Source: Apostichopus japonicus
Taxonomy: Eukaryota > Echinodermata > Holothuroidea > Aspidochirotida > Stichopodidae
Length of the DNA stretch: 64,000 nt
Assembly (NCBI RefSeq): GCF_037975245.1
Contig: NC_092569.1
Span: 22,222,168-22,286,167 of the forward strand
Direction: 5' to 3'
In this document: positions 28,501 to 38,004 of the stretch, in pieces
Layout: every line of letters starts with the position of its first letter
How positions within the stretch are numbered: position 1 is the stretch's first letter
The notes under the pieces: model-generated
What the model was told of the DNA's origin: nothing
The model's input: the letters and a program-made list of their open reading frames with translations, nothing else
Database searches by the model: none
Translations under genes and position numbers: made by a program

Positions 28501-31500
28501 CTTTAAAGTCAAGTTGTTATGGTACTCACATACTGAAGCATACAAGATAGAAGAGCTAGATTGCAAGAATAAAGGTAAGAATTCATTGCTTCTCAGTAGT
28601 AATATATTAATTAACCTCCAGTTCATGGTTATAGGCAATTCAGACAATTTGATAGTGATAATTATGATTTAGCCTAAGCTGTTGCCTAACAGACTATGTT
28701 ATACATATTGGAAAGGTTAAAACAAAACTTATAATATAATGAGAGGTAGAAATGTGTAGCCTACAGTACTTATGCTAGGAAGCAAACCTGTTAGATGAAA
28801 TATTACATATTTTGAGTTGTCTAGCCTAGCAAATTAATGTTTTAGCCTAAGCTGTTGCCTAACAGAATATGGTATGCTGCCTAAGCTGTTGCTATCTACC
28901 ATACTAAGTTGGATTTTGAAACTTGTAGCCTATGATGCAAAAAAAGTGAACCAAAACACAATGTAGGCTAGTTGAAATGTATTGTGCAGGAAGTGTATAC
29001 TGTCTATGCCTAGCAATTATTCAGCCTGTTCATAACTGCACATTATGAGGCCAACTCTCATGTCAAATTGCATATGTAATACACAATTCACATGATAGTG
29101 AAGCCAACTTATTCTTTTTTTCTATTCACATGTTGGTATATGGGGGAAGACCACTATTGCTTCCTGGTCCCCCCCAACTTCTTAATAATTAAGCCAGAAA
29201 TGTGTGTGGCTATACCCCCCACCCCCAGTCCCCTTTTCATGCATCCCGCTGGTAAGAATGTCCTTTTATCTCTCTTTGCAAAAAACAGATCAATATGGAA
29301 AATCCTGAGCCTCAAAATGTGTCTGCTAGCAGATACATACGTTATAGGAAGAAAAAGAAGGAGAGAATGGGGTGCTGACTGACGTATTTCAAGAATGGGA
29401 GTGGAGTATAGAAGAAAAGGCAAAGGGCCAACCAGAAAGCAAATAATCGAGCAGCGTACAAACCATCCATTACATATGTTCGAAATAACTTTCCGACTGA
29501 ATAAGTACAAGATTTCATCGAGCATATTTAATATTTCACTCTGGACAGCATAAATTTCATTGTTGCTTATGAATTTCTTGTTAGAGAAAACATAATTGTT
29601 TATTGTTTTCGTACCTAATCAACAGCCTTTACATTGGAAAAAAATTCCGTCCCACCACATTCCGTCCCACCACATTGACACACTTTCGGTAAAATTAACA
29701 CAATTCTTATGCGTGAAGTATAATTTCTGCCATTGTTTCCCTAATGGTAGAAGAATAGTTCACCTCCATTTCAGTGTTAATAATTACTATTATATTGTAC
29801 TACTTTTGATAATAATTACATAAAGGTTACATGTACATGATTTCATGAGATTTATCATTCCGTCCCACCACGTCAATATATTTGTGTTACCATGGCAACA
29901 TCTTCAAATTTGTGTCTGTTTTTTTTGTGTCTGGTTGCAGTCTGTGACTGACCTGTTTGTGTGGATATCCTGATTCCTTCATATATGCTACATATAAAGT
30001 GGTATTATTCAAAAGGTCTATCAAATTCCGTCCCACCACAATTACGGTAATTTTGGCTTTGGCCCAGTACCTTCCAAACAAATGCCGATTTCCAGCAAAT
30101 TGAAAGTTGTAAACTAAGCTACGCATTTTTTTTTTTTTTTTTGCAAACCGATGGTTAGGCTACATTTCCCATTGACTTAGTGTGGTTGTTAGGCTAACAT
30201 GTGGTCGAAGATTGCAGTTTCCTTGGATATTTTTATTTTTTATTTGCGACACAACTGGAGCGAATAAACAGATGGCAAGGTTAGATTTCCATGCAGTTGA
30301 CTTAGTGTGAAGTAAGGCTACCATGTGGTCGGAGATTTGTGAGGATTTTAGGTTATTTTCGCTGGTACTGAAATTGCTTCGTGCAGGCCGTAATTTGCCA
30401 CGGGAAATTGCCGGTGATTGTGCGCGACCCTCTCGCACTGCTTCAAATTTGATGCGGGATGTGAAAACTGTTTGCGCGATTTGCGCTTCAACTACAATTC
30501 CTAGCTAAAGCAAACGCATGTCACAATTAATTTTACACAGACACCTGATATAACGAGGGCGATTTTCTTATATTTCTTTTTTCTTTTTCGCACTCGTAAA
30601 ATTTGTGCTTTAGGAGGTCTTTTTAGCACTTGCGAGGGCGAATCGCCCATCGCCCCCGCTTATTTCCGACCCTGTCCAGCACATTCTTTAATTCGCGAAA
30701 TTGGTATTGCTGCTATGTTTACTGTGCCAAGAAATATGAAGTCACTAACCACGAGGGAAGCAAAATCGGCGACCCTGGCAGCCTAATTTGATGAAAGTAT
30801 ACACTGTGAAAGACGTATGGATGTCTTATTTTAATATTTCGTAGTAAAAGAACAAACCTAATACATCAGTTGATATTTTCAACTCCCATATGCTTTTGAA
30901 TAATGATATTTTCACCTTCCATATGTTTTTGAATAATCGGTATCACATAACTGGTATTCCACGTAATTTTTACCGATTCCGATTATGTTCCGATTATGCA
31001 ATATTCGTACCGATTCCGATTAGGTTAATCGGTTGAACACTAGTAAATTTTATGCAGCCTGGCTGTATAAATCAGTTCGAGGGTTGTTTACAGTCTTACC
31101 ATATTGTGACTGAAGGCCTGTATAGCATTAGCCTCTATACGTAGTTACATTATCTAGGCTTATGTACTGTATGACCCTTAAGTATAGGCTAAGTTGGGTT
31201 TTAGGTTGCATGCATAATAAACAGGTTCGCAGGGGACCGACCAAAATTAGCAAGCGGGTACCGGGCAGCAAATTTTAAACCGGTCCCATCACTAAGTCTG
31301 TACATGTGAATTTAACACAGTATTTTCTATTAAGTAATGTGAAACTATCTTCTTTTTTTCTATTAATTAATGTGAAACTATCTTCTTGTAGTTCTACCAC
31401 ATATGATGAAATATGAATTAATTAATGATACTTACTAATACTGCTGCGAGGCCAACCATAAGGGCAATTATGTCAGACAGCATGTGGAATGAATCTGCTA

Positions 31501-31618
31501 CCAGAGCTATAGAGTTAGTTATGTTCCCAACGATAAGTTCAACCAAGAAGAAAGATGACGTCAGCACCATCATAGAGATGAGGCGACAGCTCTTTGACTT
31601 CCACCATCCGTTCTTCAT
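13369..31618 (-). CDS. SLC30A1: Zinc transporter, SLC30A1/SLC30A10 group (six exons found, one short exon missing)
   Basis: A cation diffusion facilitator that would export Zn2+ from the cytosol in exchange for protons, as known for ZnT1. Coding exons on the minus strand: 31436-31618, 20881-21109, 19722-19949, 16373-16555, 14363-14545, 13369-13545. The metal-site motifs are visible: SFHMLSD in TM2 (exon 1) and HVLGDALGS in TM5 (exon 4). The loop between them is His-rich (GHGHSHGGHGH, exon 3). The C-terminal cytosolic domain has HDLHLWQLSG and IHSSTIQPEF, then a Cys-rich tail (CLLMCNS...CCAS). His, not Asn, at the first TM2 position fits zinc rather than the manganese-type SLC30A10 site; this is inference. 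Phases agree at the junctions exon1/2, 2/3, 3/4 and 5/6. Exon 4 ends in phase 1 and exon 5 starts in phase 0, and about 30 family residues (the stretch after TM6) are absent, so a short exon must lie between 14546 and 16372. The ZnT1 versus ZnT10 choice is tentative. Confidence 0.88.
14363..14545 (-). CDS. SLC30A1: SLC30A exon 5, C-terminal domain
   Basis: Acceptor TTTACAG at 14546; phase 0 reading LPYVKTIHDLHLWQLSGDKN, then FTAHV, a linker and IKDILHKQGIHSSTIQPEFE. These are the conserved strands and helix of the CDF cytosolic domain (VHELHVWQL and GIHxxTIQPEF in the family). Donor GTGAGT after GAAACT. 183 bp, phase 0 to 0. Confidence 0.92.
15099..15593 (-). other. Possible UQCC2-like exon pair or relic in an SLC30A intron
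   Basis: On the minus strand, 15547-15593 reads MAELYRQFAKTINRW after an ATG, and 15099-15136 reads FKYEPNKGRDFG before a GTGAGT donor. Joined, they would echo the N-terminus of UQCC2, a mitochondrial complex III assembly factor (pattern YRxFxK...W...KxGRDxG). The first donor would be a weak GTTAAA, and no third exon was found, so this could be a relic or chance. If real, it would be a gene nested in the same orientation. Confidence 0.22.
16373..16555 (-). CDS. SLC30A1: SLC30A exon 4
   Basis: Acceptor GTCTTGCAG; phase 1 entry gives GSAHLNMRGVFLHVLGDALG, the TM5 metal-site block (His and Asp), then IYVDPALSLFIVIIISSSTI of TM6. Donor GTAAGT after CCTTTAT. 183 bp, phase 1 to 1. Open-frame extension upstream of the acceptor (to 16610) is intronic. 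Confidence 0.92.
16761..16958. repeat. 66-bp tandem repeat, three copies
   Basis: ATTTTGCCCACTGTTGATTG recurs at 16773, 16839 and 16905 (period 66), each followed by TTTCAA(C/G)TGCCAA. Lies in the intron between SLC30A exons 3 and 4. Confidence 0.9.
18630..19698. repeat. 136-bp minisatellite in SLC30A intron 3
   Basis: The 136-bp unit contains CCCTACACTGTACATGGTAA, CCACACCACC and CTCCTGCAGGATCCATTTAG. Copies start with period 136 near 18999, 19135, 19271 and 19407. Flanking parts consist of shorter ~43-bp sub-units (CTACACTGTACATAGTAAAC plus a CACACACC-rich piece). The array ends about 24 bp inside the intron from the exon 3 donor. Open frames within it in both directions are by-products of the repeat. 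Confidence 0.95.
19722..19949 (-). CDS. SLC30A1: SLC30A exon 3, histidine-rich cytosolic loop
   Basis: Acceptor CTTCAG at 19950. Phase 1 entry gives GVGHGHSHGGHGHKPK, a His-rich loop thought to sense or bind zinc in this family, followed by a Ser/Asp/Glu-rich low-complexity linker ending VFVAN. Donor GTAAAG at 19721, only about 24 bp from a large minisatellite. 228 bp, phase 1 to 1. Confidence 0.85.
20105..20225. repeat. Degenerate ~32-bp tandem repeat
   Basis: Four imperfect copies of TTGCTATTCTAGGGAGATTA followed by ACTAT, in SLC30A intron 2. Confidence 0.7.
20881..21109 (-). CDS. SLC30A1: SLC30A exon 2
   Basis: Acceptor CTGTACAG, then IAEKNTPKNTFGWQRAEV, the conserved NTFGWxRAEVxGALVN block, and TM3-TM4 up to LLSTHG. 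Donor GTAAGC. 229 bp, so it goes from phase 0 to phase 1. Confidence 0.9.
21668..22468. promoter_or_regulatory. Cluster of nine GTCACACACGTGACC motifs in SLC30A intron 1
   Basis: Copies at 21668, 21834, 21852 (inverted), 21890, 21912, 22056, 22078, 22274 (one base changed: CACCCGTG) and 22454. Each holds a CACGTG E-box (except the changed copy) within a 14-15-bp conserved word. Flanks are unrelated apart from paired copies 22 bp apart, and spacing is irregular (18-196 bp), so this is not a simple tandem array. CACGTG is bound by bHLH-ZIP factors (USF, MITF/TFE, MYC/MAX); a regulatory role here is inference. Confidence 0.55.
22687..24503 (-). mobile_element. 5'-truncated L2/CR1-like non-LTR retrotransposon
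   Basis: Minus-strand reverse transcriptase pieces: 24264-24515 (SLDISKSTGLDGIPGRFIKD, then VIPLHKKK), 24067-24267 (FLEKAVFHQLNDYL, FQSGFR), 23647-24066 (IQKAFDSVDHQ, GVPQGSILGP, LLQYADDSALIY) and 22963-23454 (C-terminal RT-adjacent domain ending NHMNV). All in RT order but broken by frameshifts and stops. The 3' end is a (TCAAA)n-type tail at 22687-22705 as read on the minus strand. No endonuclease region remains. It sits within a CAACCCAC/CAGTACAACC-rich host stretch in SLC30A intron 1. Confidence 0.85.
24447..24503. repeat. Perfect 21-bp foldback at the 5' end of the L2-like element
   Basis: Arms 24447-24467 and 24483-24503 are exact reverse complements with a 15-base loop. The arm encodes the DISKSTG motif of the RT in both orientations, so a short piece of the element was copied in reverse at its truncation point. 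Confidence 0.85.
24607..24690 (+). repeat. Dispersed repeat with GATCCTGCAAGGATCGAAAC core
   Basis: The palindromic GATCCTGC(A/T)AGGATC core followed by GAAAC(A/G)TCAGGCC recurs in reverse orientation at about 58320-58400 and 60515-60600. Family not assigned; similar blocks occur near retroelement ends in many invertebrates, which is general knowledge rather than proof. Confidence 0.55.
25613..26000. mobile_element. 388-bp hAT-like MITE
   Basis: Inverted ends CAGTGGCGGAGC and GCTCCGCCACTG, flanked by the perfect 8-bp duplication GTCTCCTA (25605-25612 and 26001-26008), the target-site length of hAT elements. It contains the ~90-bp internal module ending near CTCCACTTAGATAGTG that recurs in other elements of this window. 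No transposase. Confidence 0.92.
26783..31042. mobile_element. 4.26-kb element with hAT-type ends
   Basis: Inverted ends TAGTGTTCAACCGATTA and TAATCGGTTGAACACTA, perfect 8-bp target duplication GTAAATTT (26775-26782 and 31043-31050), and subterminal ACCGATTCCGATT repeats at both ends. No hAT transposase domain was recognised. Possible plus-strand exons exist: 28469-28580, reading DPRAQEIDFKVKLLWYSHTE before a GTAAGAA donor, and 29290-29382, reading MENPEPQNVSASRYIRYRKK after a CAG. Their function is unknown. The interior also carries the dispersed CGTGGTGGGACGGAA motif. Inserted in SLC30A intron 1. Confidence 0.85.
27725..30041. repeat. Eight dispersed copies of a CGTGGTGGGACGGAA-type motif
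   Basis: Plus orientation at about 27725, 28062 and 28083; minus orientation (TTCCGTCCCACCACATT form) at about 27892, 29644, 29660, 29857 and 30025. The 15-bp core is nearly invariant (first base C or T) while flanks differ. All copies lie inside the 4.26-kb hAT-type element and none were seen elsewhere in the window. Function unknown. Confidence 0.85.
31043..31435. other. Intron 1 sequence beside exon 1
   Basis: No gene or element recognised beyond the 8-bp target duplication at 31043-31050. A short TCTATTAATTAATGTGAAAC-type direct repeat occurs near 31330-31400. Confidence 0.4.
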
Positions 31619-31700
31619 CTTCTTTGGTAATGGAGTAATGAATTTGAGAAAGGAATATGTATGTCAGTAGCTTCAGAGGCTACAAATGCCCAATTCAGGT
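31436..31700 (-). CDS. SLC30A1: SLC30A exon 1 of coding sequence (with 5' UTR)
   Basis: ATG at 31618 in the context CCAAAGAAG-ATG. Encodes TM1, beginning CRLISMMVLTSSFF, and TM2 with SFHMLSD. The donor follows codon TTA as GTAAGT (phase 0). A good acceptor TTTCCTTACAG ends at 31701, so 31619-31700 is 5' UTR joined to an upstream non-coding exon; the frame upstream of the ATG is closed within the exon. Confidence 0.88.
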
Positions 31701-32754
31701 CTGTAAGGAAACAAAGACAAAGTATTAATACTGTACATCTATATCCAAGTCATACTGTATCAGAATTCCTTTGACGATGGAACATGATGTGGAGAGATCA
31801 CTGTACATATACTGTACCTGTACTTCATTTATAATATATTATTAACATCACTCCTATAAATTAACGGTCCGTTACTGCTTTGTCATGTGAGCCGTACAAT
31901 CGTTGTTTTTTTTTGTTTTTTTTTTTAACTTTTATTGCTGTTGTTATTACTTTTAGGTTTTCTTAAGTTTGGTAAATTTATATTCCAGGTATTGGATCTT
32001 TTGTACAGTGCTCTTGAGCATGTTTAATTTCATGATAACAGCACTTTAAGATACGGTATTTATTATATAAAATATTTGTTTGGCACGGGCTAGAATCATT
32101 ACAAAATTCATCGATTGTAAATTGTCAATTTAACACACTGGGCAGATGGACGTCATACTGTATATGCACATATATTACAAAAGTTTACACATTTCCTCTC
32201 TGATCGACTTAACTGTTACCTGTCTGTAGGAAAGGAAGAGATCTTCATCTTCAACAGAGAAATAGGGAATGTTACAACATGTAAGACCGTAAAACAAGAT
32301 CCGACATGTAACCAAATTAATTATTTTAAAAGTTAACTTGTCTGCTTCCTTGCTACCTTTGGCCTCCACCGCACATTTGTAAGTTAAATCAATATTTTTA
32401 TTTGAGACCCGGCCGTTAGTAATCATGGAGATCATTTCCAATTTTGGTTCCCTCGACTGTCAAGATAAAACGTCTATCAGGCAAGTTGTATTTATAAAGG
32501 AATGCATAATGCCAAATTGACTTAATTATGAAGAGTACCTGCCATCAATAAAGATTTATTCATTAGTTCAAGTGTTATCAGTTTGTAAAGAAAAACGAAA
32601 TAAATGAAAACATGCACTTCAGATGCAGAGAATGAGCAATAGTAGTACATAACAAAAGAACACCATTTCAGAATTAAAATATTGGCAGAAATGCTTCTAT
32701 AGAAATTGCCCTTAGTTTCATCAATTTTGTATCGAAATATGTAAAAAAAAACAA
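31701..32754. other. Probable 5' UTR intron of the zinc transporter
   Basis: No coding exon seen. Lies between the acceptor at 31701 and a candidate donor near 33663. The minus-strand open frame at 32175-32441 has no recognised domain. Confidence 0.4.
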
Positions 32755-33033
32755 AGTGGCTATTCTTACGATTAGTCGCAAGAATAATTTCCGACTACGC
32801 ATGCGCAGTTGCTATTTTTATGACCAGGCGTACTATTTTTACAACGAGGAGTAACAATAATTTCCGGTTAGGGTTAGAGTTAGGGTTAGGATTGAGGTTT
32901 AGGGTTATGTTTAGGGTTAGGGTTACCCCTACTACATGCGCAGTTGCTTTATTTACTTTACTGCGCTTGAATTCGCCTTTGTTGTAAGAATACTTTATAA
33001 ATAATTGTTACGACTAGCTGTAAGAATAGCCAC
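32755..33033. mobile_element. 279-bp MITE with an internal telomere-like block
   Basis: Imperfect terminal inverted repeats, left GTGGCTATTCTTACGATTAG and right ending CTGTAAGAATAGCCAC. The centre (about 32868-32927) is degenerate TTAGGG repeats (GGTTAGGGTTAGAGTTAGGG and onward), flanked by two CATGCGCAGTTGCT copies. No clear target duplication. Confidence 0.75.
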
Positions 33034-33664
33034 GGCCTAAAAAAAAAGGTATTCATTGGACATTGATTAAACATGTCTGTTCCAAATCTGAACTGTTCCA
33101 TATTACACCCCATCATGCAGCAACCACAAAATGCCAAGCCAGACTAGGCCTTTGACCAGCTCGTAGTGCGATTTAAGGTTAGGCTATGGGCAGCAAAAAT
33201 GGTGTAACACTTACAAATTTCAGGCAAGGCCTATATTACGGCCTACAGTAAGTAGTAAGTGTTGAGATCTTTTGTGACACGTTTCAGTCAGTTGCCAGAA
33301 ACCAGGGAAATTCCTTATGTTGTCGTATTCTGCTCACAGATCAACACATTTAGTCTGTAATTCCGATAATCTAAGTAACATTTCCGGAGAATATAAGTGT
33401 ATTATAAGCAGAACGCGGAACTTTGGTTTAGGCCTACGGCAGGATTGTGTCGTGTGGATTGCTCATTCTATGCACACAGCCCATACAGACGGTACGAATA
33501 TAATTAGGCCTAAAAGTTGGAGTGCACGAACAGACACATGTTAACTCTGCTTTTGGTACACAACATCTACCTTTGTTTTATATAACTTACCAATCAAATT
33601 TAAACATACATCTGCAGACCGGGTCCAGTCATCCCTGTCTAGTCCAATTTTGAAGAAAGGTCTT

Positions 33665-33880
33665 ACCGATCAGTAGCCATTGCGTGGAAACGGGTGACTT
33701 CTTGCAACACAATGATACGGACTTTCGATTCATGGACGCCGGTCGAGGTCACTGGAGTGATTTCGTAATTTTTGAGCTTTGCCTTCGATACGGGAAGCGT
33801 TACGTGCGCAAACAAACGCTGGTTGCAACTCAAAATATTGGACATCTCGTCCATGAAGTATGTTGTAGAGAGTAAATTAC
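33665..33880 (-). other. SLC30A1: Possible non-coding first exon of the zinc transporter
   Basis: A consensus donor (ACTGATCG then GTAAGAC) is present on the minus strand near 33664. Splicing to the acceptor at 31701 would give a closed frame before the ATG at 31618, so the exon would be 5' UTR. The area around 33.7-34.4 kb has more CpG than its surroundings, as expected near a promoter. The 5' limit is unknown. Confidence 0.3.
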
Positions 33881-34722
33881 TTCTAGACTAACTCGGCGTT
33901 ACAGAGCAGGCCAAATTGAGGCGAAGAAATGCCAGTAACCACTTTCCCAAAGGCCAAAGCTGTGGTAATTTTTCCCCCAGTGGCACCCTCAATGAAGCGA
34001 CACCATTTAAAGAATGGTGGGTAGTGCGCTTGTGATTTGCTTTTGTGCCGTAACTTCGAGTTACTGCAAACGTTTGTCATATAACGGGTTTGTATTAGTA
34101 CATCCGCGCGGAAATATTTAGAGTTCGAGTTGTCCTAACATCAAACCAAATATTGCACCCAGCTGGTTTCGAGGGATATTTCGACAGCACCCAAAATGAG
34201 TGCACAGTTGTGATAGGTCTACCTTCGAAGGTTGTTCTGTACTAGACTGTTTGTATGCAAATCATTCGCTGGGTTGATGAGGATTGTTGTAATTTGGAGG
34301 CGAAAAAAATAACGTATGTATGACGAAACCCTTTTGTCCATTAGTATTGAGCCCGAGACAAGATGTGGACGATTGGCACTCCGATTTCTGTTTGTCTTTT
34401 TCATTGAACAGCTATGTTTAAACTAAATTGGGGGCGATGAGGTCAGGAATGATTTTGGATAAGGATTATGTTCCTAGTGGAGGCGATTATAGGCGTTTTG
34501 AAAGCAAGAATAATGATAGTCATAGTTCTAACTTTAGGAGGCATGCTAAGGTACATAGTTTCAGGGATAAGCTGAAGATTGTCTTTACCAATGCTAGAAG
34601 TATTCGTAAAAATTTTGCTGAATTTACTGTGCTTCTTGAGGATCTGAAACCGGATGTGTTTGGTATCACCGAATCTTGGTTAAGGGAGGACATTGATAGT
34701 GCTGAGGTTTCTCACCCGGGGT

Positions 34723-35778
34723 CAGTGGCGGCGGAACCGGGGGGGGGGGCTTGGGGGGGCTCAGCCCCCCAATGAAAAAGTTGAGGGGGCAAATGCATGA
34801 TAAGCCCCCCCCCCCCAATATTTACCAAGGCTCCGAAACGTGCATCTGCCCATTTTTCAATGCATACTTGTCGATCTGTCCGATGCACATGTATACTATA
34901 TAGGTGTAATAATTTTAGTAATTGCTGGGGGACCCTCGGCCCGTCCCCTGGCTATAGACCACATTGTCACCCCAACCGCGTCTTCACGCCCCGTGAAAAG
35001 TGGAAGCAGTGAGTGTGAGTACCAGTAAGCGTAACACAACTTCGTCTTAGGCCAATGACTTGCCTCATTTCAGCCAGTTCTCCAACATCCCCTTACTTAG
35101 TGGCGGAGCGTCCATACATACAGTCAGGGGGCGGATGCCCCCCCCCCTGAAAGACTCAAATGGACTGCTGGAGCCCTTTTCAGCTTTTCACTATACTTTT
35201 TACTTATTCGCTATTATTGACTATTTTATTGCGCTCTCAAAATGGCGACGACACCTATTTATTCTCCGTTTATCTGCAAATTAGCAAGGCCCGGAAAGGG
35301 TCTTTTCCTGCAATCTAGGGAGTATCTTTACTCAAAATTTTTCTGTACGCTACGCGCCTACATGTGGTGGCGCTCCGCTGAGATAGTGTCGAAAGCGCCC
35401 CTACAGACCATTCTTGCCCCCCCCCCGACCAATACCCCTAGCTCCGCCACTGCCCTTACTACACTCAAAAACGTCTTTGCGAGTACACTACGAGTGTAAT
35501 AGCTACTCTCTTAAAACACCATCGAATATACAAATTACAATGTTTTTTCAGACTTTTACGTGCAATCTGAGAAATTGCAGACTTGAGACCCATATTTTAG
35601 GGCTAGGTATTCGCAGCATAAAACACACGGGAAGTGCCGTTTCCGGCCATCTGGGGGTTTGAAATAACTTAAAATTTTATTGTACGCTCCGCGCCAACCG
35701 ATGGTGGCGCTCCGCTTAGATAGTCTCCACACATTAGCCCCCCCCCCCCCCAATAATTTTTCCGTTCCGCCGCGCCTG
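34723..35778. mobile_element. hAT-like element inside the CR1 endonuclease
   Basis: Inverted ends CAGTGGCGGCGGAACC and GTTCCGCCGCGCCTG, G/C runs just inside each end, and imperfect 8-bp flanks (CCCGGGGT and CCCCGGTA). It contains a nested related element (35098-35452) and its own copy of the shared ~90-bp module at about 35630-35722. No transposase. Confidence 0.78.
35098..35452. mobile_element. 355-bp hAT-like MITE nested in another
   Basis: Ends TAGTGGCGGAGC and GCTCCGCCACTG; perfect 8-bp duplication CCCTTACT (35090-35097 and 35453-35460). About the same size and content as the copy at 25613-26000. Confidence 0.92.
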
Positions 35779-36881
35779 CCCCGGTATGTTGTGTATCGTC
35801 AGGACAGAAAAAATACTCATAATGGGGTTGGTGGGGATTTTTACTGTTTGTTAGGGATGACATTGTAAGTGTTGAGAAATCTCAGTTGCAAGGGGCTTTT
35901 GTTAATTATGTCTGGTGCGAGTTGTCCACAAACAACTCCAAGAGGTCCAGTGATGTTATCAATGTGGGTGTTGTTTACCGTTCCCCTAACAGCGGCGATG
36001 ATAATGATGTCGTGCTGTTTGATTCAATTAGGAAGGCTGCTAAAGGTGATGTTGTTATAATGGGGGACTTTAATTTTCCTGACATTAATTGGATAGATGG
36101 TTCCAGTAGTAGGAAGGGTACTAATTTTCTAGATGTTGTGCAAGATTGCTTTTTACATCAACATGTTACTTTCCCTACTAGGGGGGGGGTAACATCCTTG
36201 ATCTTGTTTTGAGTTCTAATCCAAGCAATTAATGTTGTTGATTTGACGGATCTAGGAAAACTTGGAACTAGTGATCATGATATACTATAGCTTTTGATGT
36301 TGTTTGCAAAGTTGTAAATTCTGTTAGCAAGGAAAAAGTCCCTGAGTTTTCGAGATCGGATACAGAGGCAATTGAAACTTTACTAAAGGGTACAGATTGG
36401 ATTAAGTTGTTTAGAGATATGAGTGCTTCTCAGTCTTGGATTTGTTTTGCTGATAAAATAAAGGTCATTATGGAAAATCATGTTCCGTGGAAGAATCGTC
36501 GTCGTAAAAGCAGTATGCCTCACTGGATGAATAAGAAAGTTAGATGTGCAATTAGGCAAAAACGTAGAATGTGGAAGTTGTTTAGAAGGACTAAATCTGA
36601 AACTCTTTTGGCCAAGTTTAAAATTCATCAGCTGAAGGTAGAATGCTTAAGTCTCTGATGCAAAATTGAATTTTGAAAATAGCATATGCCCTAAATAAGG
36701 ATAACCCCAAGGCCTTCGTTTCTTATGTCAGGTCAAAGCAGAAAGTTAAAGATGCAATTGTTTCTCTTAGGGCACCACAGGCTGATAATATAGTTACTGA
36801 TAGTCAGGATCTTGCAGATCTGTAGAACAACTATTTTGTGTCGGTTTTCACAAGGGAAGATATGAGTAGTATTTCAGATCT

Positions 36882-37132
36882 CAGGCGCGTAGCCAGGAAT
36901 TTGCCAAGGGAGGGGCGAAACTGTAGATTCGGCATTGCAAACTTTCTAAGCGTAGCGCGCCACCATTGGCTGAAAATGCCTCCCAGATCGCTGGAAATGG
37001 CACTTCCCAGGCCTTGTAAGTTGCATTTTAGCATTTTCTCTTTTGAAAATACTAGCGATATCATAAAAACATTAAATTTGCTCGAGGGGGGCGGCTGCTC
37101 CCTTCGCCCCCCTCCCCTTGGCTACGCGCCTG
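36882..37132. mobile_element. 251-bp hAT-like MITE in the CR1-like element
   Basis: Ends CAGGCGCGTAGCCAGG and CTTGGCTACGCGCCTG; 8-bp flanks TCAGATCT and CCAGATCT (7 of 8 match). Carries the shared ~90-bp module in inverted orientation (about 36930-37010). Confidence 0.88.
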
Positions 37133-38004
37133 CCAGATCTTCAGGGGGGTAGTGATAGGCCTAAACTGAATACGGTCTTATTTTCGGATGAGGTTGTCTT
37201 AAAGGAGCTGCTTCGTCTAAATGTTTCTAAAGCTTCTGGACCAGATGCAATCCATCCGTATTTGTTGAAAACTTTTGCACACCATTTCTGCATTCCACTC
37301 TCATTGTTTTTTAGTAAATTTATGGTTGAAGCTAGGTTATGTTCACAAGGACTGGAGATGTGCTAATATTACCCCAATTTTCAAGAAGGGTGATAAGTCT
37401 AAGCCCTGTAATTATAGGCCGGTTAGTCTCACTAGTGTTGTTTGTAAGGTCATGGAGTCTATTGTTAAAAAGTCTATGGCCTGTCACTTCAACAGTCAGT
37501 CTTTGATCAGAGAGTCTCAACATGGCTTTTGTCAAAAAAGGTCTTGTCTCACTAATAACCTTGAGTTTATGGAAGATGTAACACGCTCACTAAATAGGCA
37601 GAAGTCTGTAGATGTTGTGTTTCTGGATTTCCAGAAGGCCTTTGATAAAGTTCCCCACCAGCGTCTTTTACTTAGGCTGGAGAGCATGGGTGTCAATGGG
37701 AATTTACTGTCTTGGATCGGGAATTGGCTTGGTAATAGGGAACAGAGGGTGGTAATTAAAGGCTGTGCTTCTTCTTGGCAGAACGTTACTAGTCCGGGGT
37801 TCCACAAGGGTCTGTATTGGGTCACTTGTTGTTTGTTGCCTATATAAATGACATCGACGGTGATAATTTGTGTACAGCTAAGAAGTTTGCTGATGACACC
37901 AAATTGTATTCTGAGGTCTCTTCCAAAAGCGATTCTGAGAAGTTTCAAGCGGATTAGGATAAGATTTTTTCCTGGTCTCAGGGGTGGCAAATGCTTTTTA
38001 ATAT

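Larger units (their letters stand above)
34428..36230 (+). pseudogene. CR1-like endonuclease domain, split by a hAT insertion
   Basis: The apurinic-type endonuclease of the LINE would nick target DNA. Seen: NARSIRKN near the start, ITESWL, then after the inserted element YRSPNSG and GDFNFPDINW. The coding frame breaks at 34723 (hAT insertion) and shifts again near 35840 and 36190 at a G-run. No intact ORF remains. Confidence 0.8.

Noticed and set aside
29092-29525. Overlapping 96- and 123-codon frames as a hAT transposase
   Set aside because: No BED finger, catalytic motif or dimerisation domain is visible; the two frames are antisense to each other.
32868-32927. TTAGGG repeats as a telomere or chromosome end
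   Set aside because: Only about ten degenerate units, enclosed by inverted repeats of a short element.
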